Positions 48,591 through 60,502 of a DNA stretch of 64,000 nucleotides are shown here, piece by piece. Source of the stretch: Poecilobothrus nobilitatus (lineage: Eukaryota; Arthropoda; Insecta; Diptera; Dolichopodidae); the NCBI GenBank assembly GCA_947095535.1, contig OX352773.1, forward strand, positions 270,188,515 to 270,252,514, in the 5' to 3' direction. The notes beneath the pieces were generated by a model. The model did not search any database. It had not been told where the DNA came from and saw nothing but the letters and a program-made list of their open reading frames with translations. Both the position numbers and the translations under genes were made by a program. Each line of letters begins with the position of its first letter. The stretch's first letter is position 1.

Positions 48591-51500
48591 ATTTTTATAG
48601 AAATACTTATGACGAATCGTTCAGAAACTTTCTGACATTATAAAGATGTACTTGTCAAGTACGAAATTTGTTGGTGAATTAATGTATATAGGATCTGATT
48701 GCATTATATGAGGTTTGGAGTATTAACGAAATTTATAGGCTTTATATGTGATTTTTAAATTTCTCAATTTGTATCTATATGGCCATTTCAACGGACCTGT
48801 ATGAGAAATGAATAGAAAAATATATTTTTTGATAGCAAATGTTATTTTATTTTATTGATTAATATATATAGAAACTGTATATATATTAATGTTCCCTTAT
48901 AGAGGACGACACGATTTATGTAATACGTCAAAATTGTTTAACACCGTCCTTTTTGTACAAAATCTTAAACTAAATTGACAAAAATAAAACCACAAATACG
49001 CAGCAAAAAAAATTTTCTATCGCTCAGTACAGCGTTCCAAAAGTTTCAATTTTAGTTTGCATACATAATGGAATCGAAACGATTTTTGAGGGCCCTATAG
49101 ATCATGGGAACCCACAGCATATAAGCATGATCGATGAGTCATAATCGGCAGTAAAGAAATTTTATCATATTTGCCAGATAAATTTTTTCAGATTCATTTT
49201 TATCAGATAAATGATGAAATACACACAAACATTTTGTTAACTAATGAAAAAATTTATTTTTCTTTTTTTTTTGTGAAATTTACCGAAATTTCAATACATA
49301 ATATGCATGAAAGGTCTGACCAGACCATTGATGATGGAAAAGATTTTTTTAGCCATATGGAGAAAAGATTAATAACTTTAAAGTATATGTTTTGTAAATG
49401 AAACTAGCAGAATTTGCCAAAAATAAGTGCAAACTTTAACTCTAACTCTAGAAAAAAATATTTTTACACAAAATTAAATCCTAGCATATTAAATTAAAAT
49501 TTCATAAAAGTTTGTGTACATGAATTAAAATTTTAAGTGAAAATCAGACTTTATTTAAATTTACACATAATAGCGCCAACCGAGTTATAAAGATTTTAAG
49601 TTTTAGAAAAATATACAACCCTATTTATAAAAATCTAACAACATATGGAGTTGCAATCAAAAACTATAGACATATATGTAAATAAATTAATTAATAAATT
49701 TAAATTTTTTTATGTACAATGGGTCTATTAACATTTAAGGTTTGATCAGACCGTCAAATTATTCATTTACATGTTTCGTTCCTTATATTTTATTATTATA
49801 TGTTTATGTTCGTTGATTATTCAAATTTTTTTTTTAACTTTTTTTATCATTATTTATTTTTTTTCGTAATATCTTTGTTTAATATTTTAATTATTTTATA
49901 TTCTTATATGTTAAATTTTGTCTTCTTTTAAAAATCCTTTTTGGGAAAGTTGTAATATTGATTGTTGCTTTTAAAATAATTTTAATTTTGCTATATAGAG
50001 GTGAAATCCCAAATATGTACTGGATATTGTGAAAGGAATTTGATTTTGCATTCACAGATGTATATGTTTGAGATCTTAAGTATACCTCATGTTCCTTATT
50101 CGTAGCGTTTTCAGCATAATAGTTACTTTACTGCTAAGCGGATCGATATTTCCCAAATAACGATGCTTACCGTTATTTTGACTGCATTCAATCTGTTTAT
50201 TTGGTTCGATTTTCGACATCAAATTAGATATTTAAGACAGGCAGATCAAAAGATTAGCTAACACGATTCACAATTTATCAAAAGAAATGTTTAACTATCA
50301 GGTATTTTGTTTAAATCAAAAATTAGTTAAATTATATGTTTAGTGCACTACAAAAAAAAACAAATAACATTATATTTTTCTGTTATTAGTTAATTATTAA
50401 TTGAATATAAATGTTAAGGTTATTTGTTATTTAAACGATTTAATATACTGATTAGTAAGTAATAATAAACATTGATCAAATATACTCCGAAAGCTATGCG
50501 TAAAACTCTTAATGTCAAGTTATCGCGAAATTTGCGGTAATTATTCCAATTCCTGTCACTAACATTATTTATATGCTCTTATGAAATCTGGATAAAAGTA
50601 TAATAATTTATAAGTATTTATATAACTAAGCTTAGAAAATGAAATTAGATCTCAAAAATGTCTATATTAATGCGTATCTTCTATAATTTACAGAGTAATT
50701 CATATCGAATTATCCTGATTTTTCCTATTGCCTAACAAATAAAATAAAAAAAGTGCTAACTTTACGAAAAGAAAGACTAATTGCAGATGAAAACTATTAT
50801 AAAAGAATAGTTAAAAATATTATCCAGATAAAATTAAATTAAAAATGATACATATTTCTAATATAAAAGTTAAACAAACACTTTAAGAACTTAAATGGCA
50901 TAAAAATAAATTAAAATTTTTATAATTATCAGAAATTTTTCCTTTAAATGATTATTTTTATAATCAAAATGTTACCAAAACTTTTTAAACAAAGTAATAA
51001 AATTAAATGAAAAACAAAAATCTTTAAGAACATTTTCTTTCTTTCAGTAATTCATTGTAAAGAAAATTCTCAATGATTAAATGTGTCGGAGAAATGCATT
51101 AAAAAAAATAAAAAAAAATCTTTATGAATCTAATAACAGTAAAAAGTTACTTAGATATTTATTACATCGTCTAGAAATAATTAATATATATACAAAATAC
51201 CAAAAAACTTTTTAACATGTTCCATTAAAAATGACACTGATTGACAAATTTTCATTTTGATATCGTAAAATGTTCTGTAATAAATGTGACAAGATTTTCA
51301 TTAGTAAATAACATGTTATGCCTGTACTGATCTGATGTATACTAAAAACCTCCTTTAGAAATTTTAATAAGGTTAATAAATTAAAATTAATTTTCTCCCC
51401 TTTTTCAGCGAATAAAAAAATCATTTCGTTTTATCCATATCATCATAATTAAAGTTTAATATTTAACACAAAAAAACCCTTTAACTTATTTTTGAAAATA

Positions 51501-52037
51501 TTTTAATAAACAAGAAACCAACCGATTTGAGCAATTTTCTAACTATAAATATTAATTAAATTTAAAAAAAAGATTTTTATCTTATCTTTTTTTGTTTTTT
51601 CTCCTCTTAGTTTTAATATTTTTGGTGTCCTTTTTGTTCATATATGAAAAAACAAGGCTATCCTTAGACATGTTATACAAACTCCTGACTATTATATATC
51701 AACTATTATAGCAAAAGAAATTTTATTTAATTGAAATAAATACTCTTAAGTAATGAATTTTCCATGTTTTCCAATAACTTACAGATTCATGGAATAGAAA
51801 CATTGCATACTTTCAGGGACCAATCAAACAAAGAAGTATTGGCTAACTTTAATTTTAATACTGAGAAATATTTTTTCTTTTTTTTATTGTTTTCTTTATA
51901 AGCCTACTAGTTTAACAAATACATGTTTAATATAACAATATTTTATAAATATTATACATGATAACTACAAATCCTCACACATCATTTCCATTACTGAAGC
52001 AGCATTGTAGAGCAGCATTTTAGAACCAATTTTTTTT
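48591..52037. other. AT-rich DNA with a short perfect palindrome
   Basis: attaatatatata (48858-48870) is inverted at 48878-48890 around gaaactg. GC-richer patches at 48890-49160 ('gaggacgacacgatttatg', 'gagggccctatagatc') and 50000-50240 are unexplained. The 76-codon frame at 49171-49401 has the most protein-like composition here (ends 'DFFSHMEKRLITLKYMFCK'), but I see no domain, no conserved start context and no neighbours to support it. Confidence 0.35.
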
Positions 52038-52176
52038 TTATACCCGTATGAACTATGTTCAAGGGTATAATAAATTTGCCATTACGTTTGTGACACCTTA
52101 AAGGAGTCGAGCTAGATATAGTGTCAAAGGTATGGATCGGCTCAGAATCGAATTCTGAGTCGATTAAGCCATGTAC

Positions 52177-52205
52177 GTCCGTCCGTCCGTCCGTCCGTCC
52201 GTCCG
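52177..52205. repeat. GTCC tetranucleotide run, about 7 units
   Basis: Consecutive gtcc units just after 'aagccatgta' in the F1 element. Shorter runs sit at the same place in copy B (31.2 kb), in the F2 copy on the other strand (61.93 kb, ggac) and in the F3 copies (gtccgtctg). Confidence 0.9.
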
Positions 52206-52432
52206 CACGATAACTCAAAAAATAAAGGAGCTAGGGGGCTGAAATTTTTTTTACGTCACTTTTGCAAAATCGTTAGTTTTGCTATTTAAATCCAACATTT
52301 TCGGTTGGCCGGTTCGAGTAGCTGCCATACAACTTCTATCTTTATATAGAAATAACTCAGTATCTATTCAAGCTAGGTTTCTGAAATTTTGCAAATGATG
52401 ATCAAGTTTTATGGCAACAACTTCTGTAAAAT

Positions 52433-52950
52433 TTGGTTGTGCTGGTGCAGCGGGTTCGGGTAGCTGCCATACAACTTCTCCGTTTAAATGAGAATAACTC
52501 AGTGTTTATTGAAGCTAGGAATCTGAAATTTAGTAAAGAGGTGTCGAGTTACATGCCAACAACTTTTGTAAAATTTGGTTGGTCTAGAGCAGCCGGTTCA
52601 GACTTCTTGCACCTCTTGGAACCTAATGAAGCTGGGCGTCTGAAATTTTGCAAATGATGATCAAGTTTTATGGCAACAACTTTTGTAAAATTTGGTTGTG
52701 GTGGTGCGGCGGGTTCGGGTAGCTGCCATACAACTTATCCGGTTAAATGAGAATAACTCAGTGTTTATTGAAGCTAGGAATCTGAAATTTAGTAAAGAAG
52801 TGTCGAGTTATATGCCAACAACTTTTGTAAAATTTGTTTGGTCTAGAGCAGCCGGTTCAGACTTCTTGCACCTCTTGGAACCTAATGAAGCTAGGCGTCT
52901 GAAATTTTGCAAATGATGATCAAGTTTTATGGCAACAACTTCTACAAAAT
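52433..52950 (+). repeat. 259-bp tandem duplication inside F1 copy C
   Basis: Two successive units (52433-52691 and 52692-52950) differ at a few positions, for example 'gtgcagcgggttcggg' and 'gtgcggcgggttcggg'. Each holds 'cagtgtttattgaagctagg', 'gagcagccggttcagac' and 'aaatgatgatcaagtttta'. They produce two nearly identical 74-codon frames, which explains the repeated short open frames. Confidence 0.9.
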
Positions 52951-53020
52951 TTGGTTGTGCTGGTGCGACGGGTTCGGGTAGCTGCCATACAAAATCTCTT
53001 TTTAAATGAAAAGAACTCAG

Positions 53021-54250
53021 TGTCCGTCCGCACGATAACTCAAAAAATAGAGGAGCTAGGAGGCTGAAAATTTTTTTACGTCACTTTTGTAAAATTGTTA
53101 GTTTTGCTATTTAACTCCAGCATTTTCTGTCCCCGGGTTCGGGTAGCTGCCATACAACTTCTTTCTTTAAATAGAAATAACCCAGTGTCTGTTCAATCTA
53201 GGTATCTGAAATTTTGCGAATGATGATCAAGTTTTATGGCAACAACTTCTACAAAATTTGGTTGTGGTGGTGCGACGGGTTCGGGTAGCTGCCATACAAA
53301 ATCTCTTTTTAAATGAAAAGAACTCAGTGTCCGTCCGCACGATAACTCAAAAAATAAAGGAGCTAGGAGGCTGAAATTTTTTTTACGTCACTCTTGCAAA
53401 ATTGTTAGTTTTGCTATTTAACTCCAGCATTTTCGGCCGCCGGGTTCGAGTAGCTGCCATACAACTTCTTTCTTTAAATAGAAATAACCCAGTGTCTGTT
53501 CAATCTAGGTATCTGAAATTTTGCAAATGATGATGAAGTTTTATGGCAACAACTTCTACAAAATTTGGTTGTAATGGTGCGACGGGTTCGGGTAGCTGCC
53601 ATACAAAATCTCTTTTTAAATGAAAAGAACTCAGTGTCCGTCCGCACGATAACTCAAAAAATAAAGGAGCTAGGAGGCTGAAATTTTTTTTACGTCACTC
53701 TTGCAAAATTGTTAGTTTTGCTATTTAACTCCAGCATTTTCGGCCGCCGGGTTCGAGTAGCTGCCATACAACTTCTTTCTTTAAATAGAAATAACCCAGT
53801 GTCTGTTCAATCTAGGTATCTGAAATTTTGCGAATGATGATCAAGTTTTATGGCAACAACTTCTGCAAAATTTGGTTGTGGTGGTGTGACGGGTTCGGGT
53901 AGCTGCCATACAAAATCTCTTTTTAAATGAAAGAACTCAGTGTCCGTCCGCACGATAACTCAAAAAATAAAGGAGTTAGGAGGCTGCAATTTTTTTTACG
54001 TCACTTTTACAAAATTGTTAGTTTTGCTATTTAACTCCAGCATTTTCGGCCGCCGGGTTCGAGTAGCTGCCATACAACTTCTTTCTTTAAATGGAAATAA
54101 CCCAGTGTCTATTCAATCTAGGTATCTGAAATTTTGCAAATGATGATCGAGTTTTATGGCAACAACTTCTGTAAAATTTTGTTGTGATGATATGACAGGT
54201 TCGGATAGTTGCCATACAACTTCTCTTCTTAAATGAAAATAACTCAGTGT
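53021..54250 (+). repeat. 307-bp tandem repeat, four units, inside F1 copy C
   Basis: The mark tgtccgtccgcacgataact begins at 53021, 53328, 53635 and 53941, spaced 307, 307 and 306 bp. Each unit contains 'cagcattttc', a 'gggttcg[ag]gtagctgcc' box twice, and 'cagtgtctgttcaatctagg'. Units 1-3 are nearly identical and the fourth diverges toward its end. Because each unit restarts at the GTCC mark, the duplication involves most of the 5' half of the element. Confidence 0.9.
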
Positions 54251-54560
54251 CTATTGAAGCTAGCTATCTGAAATTTAGTGAAAAAGTGTCGAGTTGCATG
54301 CCAAAAATTTTTGTAAAATTTGAGTGGTCTAAAGCAGCCGGTTCAGGCTTTTTGCATTTCTTGGAACTTAATGAAGCTAGGCGCAATAGATTCGGGTAGC
54401 TATCATACAACTCCACAATTTACATAAATATATCTCTGTAGTTCGGTACTAAAACTCTGAATGTTTTTAAAAGATGATCAAGTTTTATAGAAACAGGATA
54501 TATTACGTTCATACGGGTATCCCAGAGTTGACACAGTCTACTCTACTGCACTCTTCCTCG

Positions 54561-57520
54561 TTTTAAATGGAACAAAAAAGATATTTTACGGCTTATAGAA
54601 CAAAAGAAAAGATAATAACTGTAACATAAAATAGAATTTGGAAGGATGAAATATTTTCATTTTTATTCTTTAATGCATATACAATATATAACAAAGTTTT
54701 TATCTATACATACGTATCTGTACAAAATGAAAATAAATCCTTCTTTAAGTTTGAAGATGATTACATAACGATATTAAAAGACACATAAAAGAGAAACAAG
54801 AAAAAAAAATAGAAAATTAACAACAAACTCTAAACAACGACCTAAAAAACAAATAAATAAAAATAACAAAAACTAAACAAAATGAAAAATATTGAAAGGG
54901 ATAATCTTTTAAAAATAACCAAAACAATGACGAAGCTTTCCTTATTATACTGAATGGAAAGAACTTTATAAACATTTCAATTTATTTTATTTATCAATTA
55001 AAATGAAAAAAAACATGAATTTTTTTTATTTAACCCTCATTATAAAAATCCTTAGACGCCACTGTAAAATATTTTCGAAGAGGTTACTTAATAAAATCTC
55101 TAAAATGACAAAAACATTAGATCTGATTCCTTATCCCTTGCCATTTCTATCCTAACTATATAATTTTCAAACCCATAATTTGTTAGAAATATACATAAAA
55201 ACACATGTATAAGTAGGTACATGTATAGGTAAATAAGTGTATAACTTTAACCCACTTAATAACTCCAAACACACACGTTTATCTTAAAACTTTATGAAAA
55301 TATAACTTAACATGTCATTCAAGTATTCAACCAATATCTAAATTGGGTTAAATTCAATTTTGTCGTTTTTAAGTTGTATTTAATTTATTTCGATAATTTT
55401 TATTTCACTAAAAGGTTCATTGGAATAACAAACAAGAGTTTTAATCCCATTAAATCGTGGTCTCCATTTCGAAAAGTTCTTCTTTAAGCTCACTTTAAGA
55501 AAAAAATTTTAACTTTTCTCGTATACATCTAAATCAGAATAAGTACACGAAAGTGACATTTTCTGGAAGGAATTTGTTTCTAAGACATAGTTGCAATATC
55601 AGAATATCAATAAGATATTTAGCTGCAGTCTTCAATATTTTTAATGTTTTACTGTTATGTGTACATATATGTAAAAAATATTTAAAATTAAAGATTTTTT
55701 TTAATTTAAAGAATTATTGAAATTCGAACTTTATGACCAAACCCTTACACTCTTGTACTTTTACATACTTTTATATTATAGATAATATAGTAATAAAAAC
55801 TACATTTATGTGCACACATTATATAAAAATTAATCAGTAATATAATATACTCTCTTCCTTCAATCCAAAATAAAATTGTTGGTTTATATTGCAATAATTG
55901 AAAATGAATTATAATAAATAATTCTTTTTCAATATTTTTTTTTATCTTGAAAGATGTTCGTTCCTGCTAAAAGTTATTTTTATTACATGGGATGGGATAA
56001 GGTAGAAAAATGCTGATGAACGGGAGTTATAAGGTAAGTGAATGATAAATCTGTTTAGATTCATCTTGAATTTTGGTAGATTGTATAAATCGGAAAATCA
56101 CCAACTTTTCGAAAACATTCATATAAGTTCCACATGTTTTTAGCAGCTCTGACAACTTAAATAATTCACGTAGTACGAATTAGCAATTACAACCTCCCTA
56201 ATGGTATGTTGGAATTGTTTGAAAGGAGGTAACAGTGATTTTATGTCATATAAGTAAGCGTCATTATCTACAAAATATCTTTAAAAAAAGGGAAAGAATT
56301 TCAATATTATGACGGGTATCAAGGGAGACGTGAATATTACTCTGAATGGGACCATCAATGAGACGAATATGAACGTAAATAATAATTGAAAAAGCATTTA
56401 ATGCCCATGAACATTATTTCTTATATTACTTTATTTCCGTGAGCATTAAATCACTGTACCGCGATAGATCCTCTTACTGACTTTCTATTAATTAAAGATA
56501 ATTTTTGTAATGGTTTTTTAACCTCCAAATCCAGTTTTTTTAGATTTTTTTAAAATAAATTTGCTTAAATACTAAATTTAAAAACACACTTTTTAAATTG
56601 ATTCGATATTTTTAGATAATAAGCTGAAAAAAGACAAGTCATTTAATTTTGTAATAATCGCAACAATTAAAACAAAATCTTTAAACCCTTTTAATTCAAA
56701 TCTCTAATAAAATATTTATTATAGATATTTCCTGAAATAAACAAAATTTTGATATAGAACAAATATATTCTTAAAAGTAATGTTTATATATTTATTTTCA
56801 GTTTTCTCAGTTATAAAATGCTTCCTTTCAAATTTCCTTCAAAACAAAACTTAGATTGCCTCAAATAGATTAAAGGGAAATTCAAATTTAAATTTAAATT
56901 TTCTTTGTAATTCCGATTATTAAATCGATTTTAAATGAAAATTTAAAATATAAACAAGAAAAATTCAACATAATATTTTATTAAGCCATTATTCTCAAAA
57001 TTTCCTCTCAATTTTCACGTAAATAATCTGATTACAATCCGTTAATATAAAATAAAAACAAAAAACAAAATATTTTTGTTTTTTAAATTTAGGTTTTATT
57101 TAAACTTTTTGTAGTACGTAAAATAAAAATTGATAAAAAAATTCGGAAATTTCATTACCGGTGTTGTATAAACATCAAAGTAAATGTTTATAAACAAAAA
57201 TATGTCTACATAATCACAATAAAAATTTAATTATACTTTTTTCTTTGTTTTGTTTTATTGTTTATTTTATATTGTTTGGTAATGTTTGATTTAAATTTTG
57301 AAAATTGAATTATTTTTGAAAATTTTTGGTTTTGAAATGATTTCCAGCGGATTTGATTAAATAAATAAGTACAGAATAAATTTTGATTTATTTAAATTAT
57401 ATTGAAATGAAAATTATCTTAAATTATCTTTTCATTAAAAATGAAAAATATTTTAAAGAGAATTTCAAACGGTTTTTTTGAAGATCAGGGTTGAACAAAG
57501 AAATTTATTTATTTATATAT
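54561..57520. other. AT-rich DNA, no gene recognised
   Basis: At 55980-56450 composition is more balanced ('gatgggataaggtagaaaaa', 'gacgggtatcaagggagac', 'gaatgggaccatcaatgag'), possibly an old unrecognised repeat, weakly like 33.9-34.1 kb. The rest is A/T-rich filler. Confidence 0.4.
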
Positions 57521-57534
57521 ATTTAATGAATAGA

Positions 57535-58020
57535 GGTTTGGCTACAAAATCTTTATTCATTTTGGCTACATTTTACTCAAAATCTTGTGCCTCAAAATCT
57601 GGCGTATCAAAATCTCGTGTTTAAAAAAAAAAAAAACAAAATCCAAATCACAATCTCCGACTGTTTCCAAGAAATTTGATTTTTGTATACCGTATTGTAT
57701 ATTCCATATTTGATTAATTAAATATATTTATGAACTTAAATATTGTTTTGATATTGACATCAGTGGTTTATTCTGACATTTCTGAACAGCTAAAAGTTGA
57801 TTTTGTTACCAAACATAAAGTTCCTCATTATCTGTCCTCCTCATTATTGTTTTACATAAATATTTCAATGTAACATCATTTAATTCTTGTATTTGTTCCA
57901 CTTTACTTTTTTGGATTATTATTTTAAAAACGCGAGATAAGAACACGCGAAATTTAAAAACACAAGTTTTAAACAACGAGATTTATAAAAGCGTGAGATT
58001 TAAATTCCACATTTCGATAT
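57535..58020. repeat. Possible foldback-like segment with inverted subrepeats
   Basis: 'caaaatcttgtgcctcaaaa' and 'caaaatctcgtgtttaaaa' (about 57579-57626) face inverted versions at about 57930-58005 ('aaacgcgagataag', 'aaacacaagttttaaac', 'aacgagatttataaaagcg', 'tgagatttaaatt'). Both sides are made of a short unit around aaatctcg[tc]gttt. The arms are imperfect and the ends undefined. Confidence 0.3.
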
Positions 58021-58136
58021 GCTTCCCAGAGATAAGCAGTAAAAACTTGCATAAATTTTGCTTGAAAACTAAATTAAATTTAACGCAATATTTAACATAA
58101 AATTGTAAAAAATATTAATATAAGCATTATAAATAG

Positions 58137-58830
58137 CTGATTACAGCTGAATGGGGTAATGTCAACCGTGTCGAACTCAACATTTCTAAAACTCAAAGCT
58201 GTCTCATCTCTTGCAAAAGAGATCAATTCGTATCAATTCTGCTATTTGAAAAAATTATATAACAGTCTACAAGTTTAAAAATTTCAGGCATGCAGCTAAA
58301 TCAAAAATGCTGTGAAATGAGCATATTTTTGATAAAAGGAAGAAAGAAGTCAAATGTTTAGATTTTATCTTTCGAAGTAAAGTTTATTTTCTCCTGAAGA
58401 CCCGCCCAATATCTATAAAGCATTTATCCGACCTAGAATGGAGTACAACTTTCACATATGGGCGCTGATCAAATAAAATTAAAATACCTGGGCAAAATAA
58501 AATTCTATTGAATTGAAGAAATAATACCTACCTTTAAACAATTCCGACTCAATACGAGGGAAGCCTCGAGTGCTAATTTCTAAACAGTGGAAATTCCTAG
58601 TTGGTTCAAAACTGGATATGGATCTTCATTTATTGCGATAACTGCTAAAATGTAAAATATGCTTCCAACCGACGTGTTCCCCCCCTATAAAAATAGTCCA
58701 TTATACAATTTTCAAAAATATTTGTTCAGATTCATCTCCAATTACCTACCAACTCTCCTCAATTTTTCTATGTCCCTCCATCCCATTTCCCTCTTACCTA
58801 AACCTATAATAATTTTGTATAGAGAATTCT
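58137..58830 (+). pseudogene. Non-LTR retrotransposon (jockey-like) 3' fragment
   Basis: Near 58149 the frame 'EWGNVNRVELNISKTQSCLI' followed by 'CKRD' matches the WG..N.VEFN..KTQ segment that follows the polymerase active site. Near 58395 'SPEDPPNIYKAFIRPRMEYN' followed by 'FHIW' is the TPEDL..IYK..IRPKMEYN.HIW pattern. The frame from about 58659 ('MLPTDVFPPYKN', 'LYNFQKYLFRF') fits the element's C-terminal LP..VFP..YN...FK region, so the 84-codon frame at 58659-58913 begins as retrotransposon sequence. Stops and frameshifts occur throughout. It overlaps in protein content with the relic at 19.85 kb and is probably the same family. Confidence 0.75.
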
Positions 58831-59212
58831 TTACTAGAGTTTGTGTAATGTGTAGAAAAAAAAATAATAAACTGTTTAGAATTTGTTTACATTTAGCTGT
58901 TTTTTTGTTGTAATGTTGTAATTATGAATTAAAGCATTTGTTTTTAGTTATATACTTAATTTTAATTTATTAAAGGATATTAGTGTTAAGATATCTATTA
59001 AAATTAAAATTATACCTAATACACAATAAATCATAAAAACTCAAAAATACATTGAAAATAGATACATTCGAGGCATTCAATTAGTGTATTTATAATTCAG
59101 AACTCTTTCAAAAAGTTTTGTTTTTTTTTTTACTAAGTCATAAAACTATAATATCATAATTTTTTATCACTTAATTTCAAATAACTTTATTTTATACAAA
59201 AACAAAATAAAA
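58831..59212. other. AT-rich spacer
   Basis: Nothing recognised. Confidence 0.4.
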
Positions 59213-60047
59213 CGAGACTGTGTCAAATATGGGACACTTTTTCACTAAATTTCAGATAGCTAGCTTTATACACTGATTTATTTGTAGACACTGATTTATT
59301 TTCATTTAAAAAGAGAAGTTGTATGGCAGCTACCCGAAGTTGTTGCACCAGCAGAACCTAATTTTACAGAAGTTGTTGCCACAAAACTGGATCATCATTT
59401 CTAAGATTGCAGACCCATAGCTTCATTAAGTTCCAAGAGATGCAAGAAGCCTGAACCGGCTGCTTTAGACGAACCAAATTTTACAGAAGTTGTTGCCATA
59501 AAACTTGATCATCATTTGCAAAATTTCAGGTACCTAGCTTGAATAAACACTGAGTTATTTCCATTTATAGAAAGAAGTTGTATGGCAGTTACTCAAACCC
59601 GGCGGCCGAAAATGTTGGATTTAAATAGCAAAACCAACAATTTTGCAAAAGTGACGTAAAAAATATTTCAGCCTACCTCCTTTATTTTTTGAGTTATCGT
59701 ACGGACGGACACTGAGTTATTTTCATTTAAAAAGAAAAGTTGTATGGCAGCTACCTGAACCTGTTGCACCAGCAAAACCAAATTTTACCGAAGTTGTGGC
59801 CATAAAACTTGATCTTCATTTGTAAGATTTCAGACCCCTATAGCTTCATTAAGTTCCAAGAGGTGCAAGAGGCCTGAACCGGCTGCCTTCGACCAACCAA
59901 TATTTACAAAAGTTTTTGGCATGTAACTCGACACCTCTTCACAAAATTTCAGATACCGAGCTTCAATAGACACTGAGTTATTTTAATTTAAAAAGAGAAG
60001 TTGTATGGTAGCTACCCGAAACCGCCTTACCACCACAACCAATTTTA
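59213..60047 (-). mobile_element. DINE-like element, subfamily F1, truncated inverted copy D
   Basis: On the minus strand it holds F1 inner units ('ttggtcgaaggcagccgg', 'cagtgtctattgaagctcgg', 'ggtagctaccatacaact'), a 'gtccgtccgtacgataactc' segment near 59700 and a shortened 3' end 'gacacagtctcg' at 59213, missing the subterminal repeat and CCTCG tail. The 5' end with tatacccg is absent; the copy stops near 60047. Its units alternate as in copy C, so tandem inner units predate this insertion. Confidence 0.8.
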
Positions 60048-60411
60048 AAATATAAGTTTATAGTTATGCGTTTGTTGCCTCCAGCTTTTATTTTAATTTC
60101 ACAGACTTTAAAACTTATATATACTTATATTTATATATATATTTGACATATTGAAATAAACTTTTTCAAAGAAATCTCGATTGTAATAATATAGAAAATT
60201 ACAGAAAAATTTGCCATTAAAAATTTATTTTCTACTTTTTAGTTCAAAAAAGCTGTTTTTTTAAAAATTTTTTTTATTTATTTTATTTTATTTTTTTTAG
60301 TAACGACCAATATAAGTATTAAATTGATATTTTTTTTTTCCTTGTTTAATTTTGAATTTTTACAGTTGCCCTTACAGTCTATAATTATATTATTACCTGT
60401 TATAATATAGA
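60048..60411. other. AT-rich spacer
   Basis: T-rich and A-rich filler, with nothing recognised. Confidence 0.4.
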
Positions 60412-60502
60412 ATATATTGAATTTTTTTATTATTAATTTATTGTGGCAAAATATTTAAAAAATTAAGAAAACGTTGCATAGCTAAATTCAAAATTTAAAT
60501 AA
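60412..60502 (+). repeat. Duplicated segment, first copy, left part
   Basis: 'attgtggcaaaatatttaaa', 'aaattaagaaaacgttgcat' and 'aaaatttaaata' match 62416-62478 ('attgtggcaagatttttaaa', 'aaattaaggaaacattgcat', 'aaaatttaaata'). This copy is interrupted by the F2 element at 60503 and resumes at 62077. Confidence 0.8.

Larger units (their letters stand above)
52038..54560 (+). mobile_element. DINE-like element, subfamily F1, expanded copy C (2.5 kb)
   Basis: Both ends are intact. The 5' atacccgtatgaac (52040-52053) is inverted at 54507-54520. A 3' stem-loop (54525-54543, 8-bp stem with one mismatch, loop aca) is followed by 17 bases and the end 'cctcg', then T's. The body is about three times the length of copy B because inner units are tandemly duplicated: two 259-bp units, then four of about 307 bp. 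Subterminal inverted repeats, a 3' hairpin and insertion at T-T are the hallmarks described for DINE-1/Helentron-associated elements, which encode nothing and use a partner's Rep/helicase. Frames at 51991-52218(-), 52433-52657, 52692-52916 and 53940-54143 are repeat-derived, not genes. Confidence 0.9.

Noticed and set aside
49171..49401. 76-codon frame with fairly balanced composition
   Set aside because: No domain, no splice or neighbour support, and single occurrence. Noted in the region entry, but the evidence is too thin to call a gene.
52177..52205. GTCC run as a functional regulatory site
   Set aside because: It is a recurrent internal feature of this transposon superfamily, seen in F1, F2 and F3 alike.
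52433..52916. Two nearly identical 74-codon frames, which look like a tandem gene pair
   Set aside because: They are the two 259-bp internal units of F1 copy C. The stop-free stretch is a property of the repeat, and the element class is non-coding.
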